Assembly (NCBI GenBank): GCA_946222675.1
Contig: CAMIMA010000001.1
Coordinates: 404,835 to 468,834 of the forward strand
Source of the DNA: an uncultured Candidatus Saccharibacteria bacterium
GTDB lineage: Bacteria > Patescibacteriota > Saccharimonadia > Saccharimonadales > Saccharimonadaceae
Length of the DNA stretch: 64,000 nt
Reading direction: 5' to 3'
The position numbers were made by a program, and so were the translations under genes. Under the pieces are notes generated by a model. It did no database searches. It worked only from the letters and a program-made list of their open reading frames with translations, and was not told the DNA's origin. Positions 63,836 through 64,000 of this stretch are shown piece after piece (within the stretch, counting starts at the first letter, position 1; every line of letters starts with the position of its first letter).

Positions 63836-64000
63836 ATGAAAAAGCAAAGCAAAAACAAGCGAAACATGCTGCTAGTTGTGTGCGTTATAGTTTTTGCAAT
63901 GCTTTTTGTTGTATTTGGACCATTGAGGAGCAGAATTTTTCAGTTAAGTATTGTAAGAAACGTTAGCGACAAAATCGATTTTATCGTCAATACTAAACAA
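63836..64000 (+). CDS. Membrane-anchored protein, 3'-truncated by window edge
   Basis: 55 codons are visible, starting at ATG 63836 after GAGAGGA. A basic N-terminus (KKQSKNKRN) is followed by one hydrophobic helix (about 11-28, LLVVCVIVFAMLFVVFG). The remainder begins an extracellular or cytoplasmic domain that runs off the window. No family can be named from this part. Confidence 0.6.
   Translation, partial: MKKQSKNKRNMLLVVCVIVFAMLFVVFGPLRSRIFQLSIVRNVSDKIDFIVNTKQ

Overview
This window looks like chromosomal DNA of an ultra-small Patescibacteria/CPR bacterium, most probably Candidatus Saccharibacteria (TM7). That placement is inference. It rests on moderate GC, UGA used as an ordinary stop (against the recoded Absconditabacteria and Gracilibacteria), very short intergenic gaps, streamlined or divergent core proteins (a short Rel, a two-gene transketolase, a lone PilB-type ATPase, GatCAB), and a run of small membrane proteins of no known family. 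I see no tRNA, rRNA, CRISPR array, insertion sequence or prophage.

Layout: 0-6 kb: a partial phospholipase-D-like protein, a coiled-coil protein with inorganic pyrophosphatase, a short Rel, and a secreted RCC1-repeat protein. 5.9-11.8 kb: a central carbon block (GAPDH, then RpiB, epimerase, split transketolase, class II aldolase, PfkB-type kinase), a compact pentose-phosphate/lower-glycolysis unit. 11.9-24.2 kb: UvrB, the gatC-gatA-X-gatB operon with a HEPN-like membrane protein inserted, a GalU-like transferase, a YtxH pair, DnaE, and a SpoU methyltransferase. 24.3-31.1 kb: PilB-type ATPase, L19, an RNase HII-YraN fusion, M1 aminopeptidase, NusA. 31.1-37.5 kb: ClpC under a perfect CIRCE operator, RadA, a PIN-TRAM protein, a membrane protein. 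37.5-45.6 kb: PBP1A, then TyrRS-membrane protein-RecG-phospholipase-C-like-RsmD. 45.7-54.2 kb: L28, a site-2 protease, and rpoB-rpoC behind a structured leader. 54.3-62.6 kb: CorA and MgtA-type magnesium transporters, alpha-glucan phosphorylase plus type I pullulanase (storage glucan breakdown), and a TrmA/RlmD-like methyltransferase. From 62.6 kb the sequence becomes more AT-rich and accessory in character: a XRE regulator flanked by apparently frameshifted short coding remnants and a truncated membrane protein.

The most interesting signals are these. (1) The beta-prime subunit of RNA polymerase keeps the lengths of both zinc-ribbon regions, but all eight zinc-ligand cysteines are replaced. 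(2) At least a dozen genes have a -10 box (often extended TGnTATAAT) ending only 6-9 nt before the start codon and no Shine-Dalgarno, implying widespread leaderless transcription alongside genes with strong GGAGG sites. (3) A perfect CIRCE sits just upstream of one of these leaderless promoters, at clpC. (4) rpoBC has a long-range leader stem, and nusA has a terminator-like hairpin in its leader. (5) TyrRS and the GalU-like enzyme are altered in normally invariant nucleotide-binding signatures. (6) RNase HII is fused to YraN. I did not find an unmistakable new multi-gene defence or mobile system. The best candidate for undescribed biology is the transcription layer: zinc-less RNAP, leaderless promoters and structured rpoB/nusA leaders.
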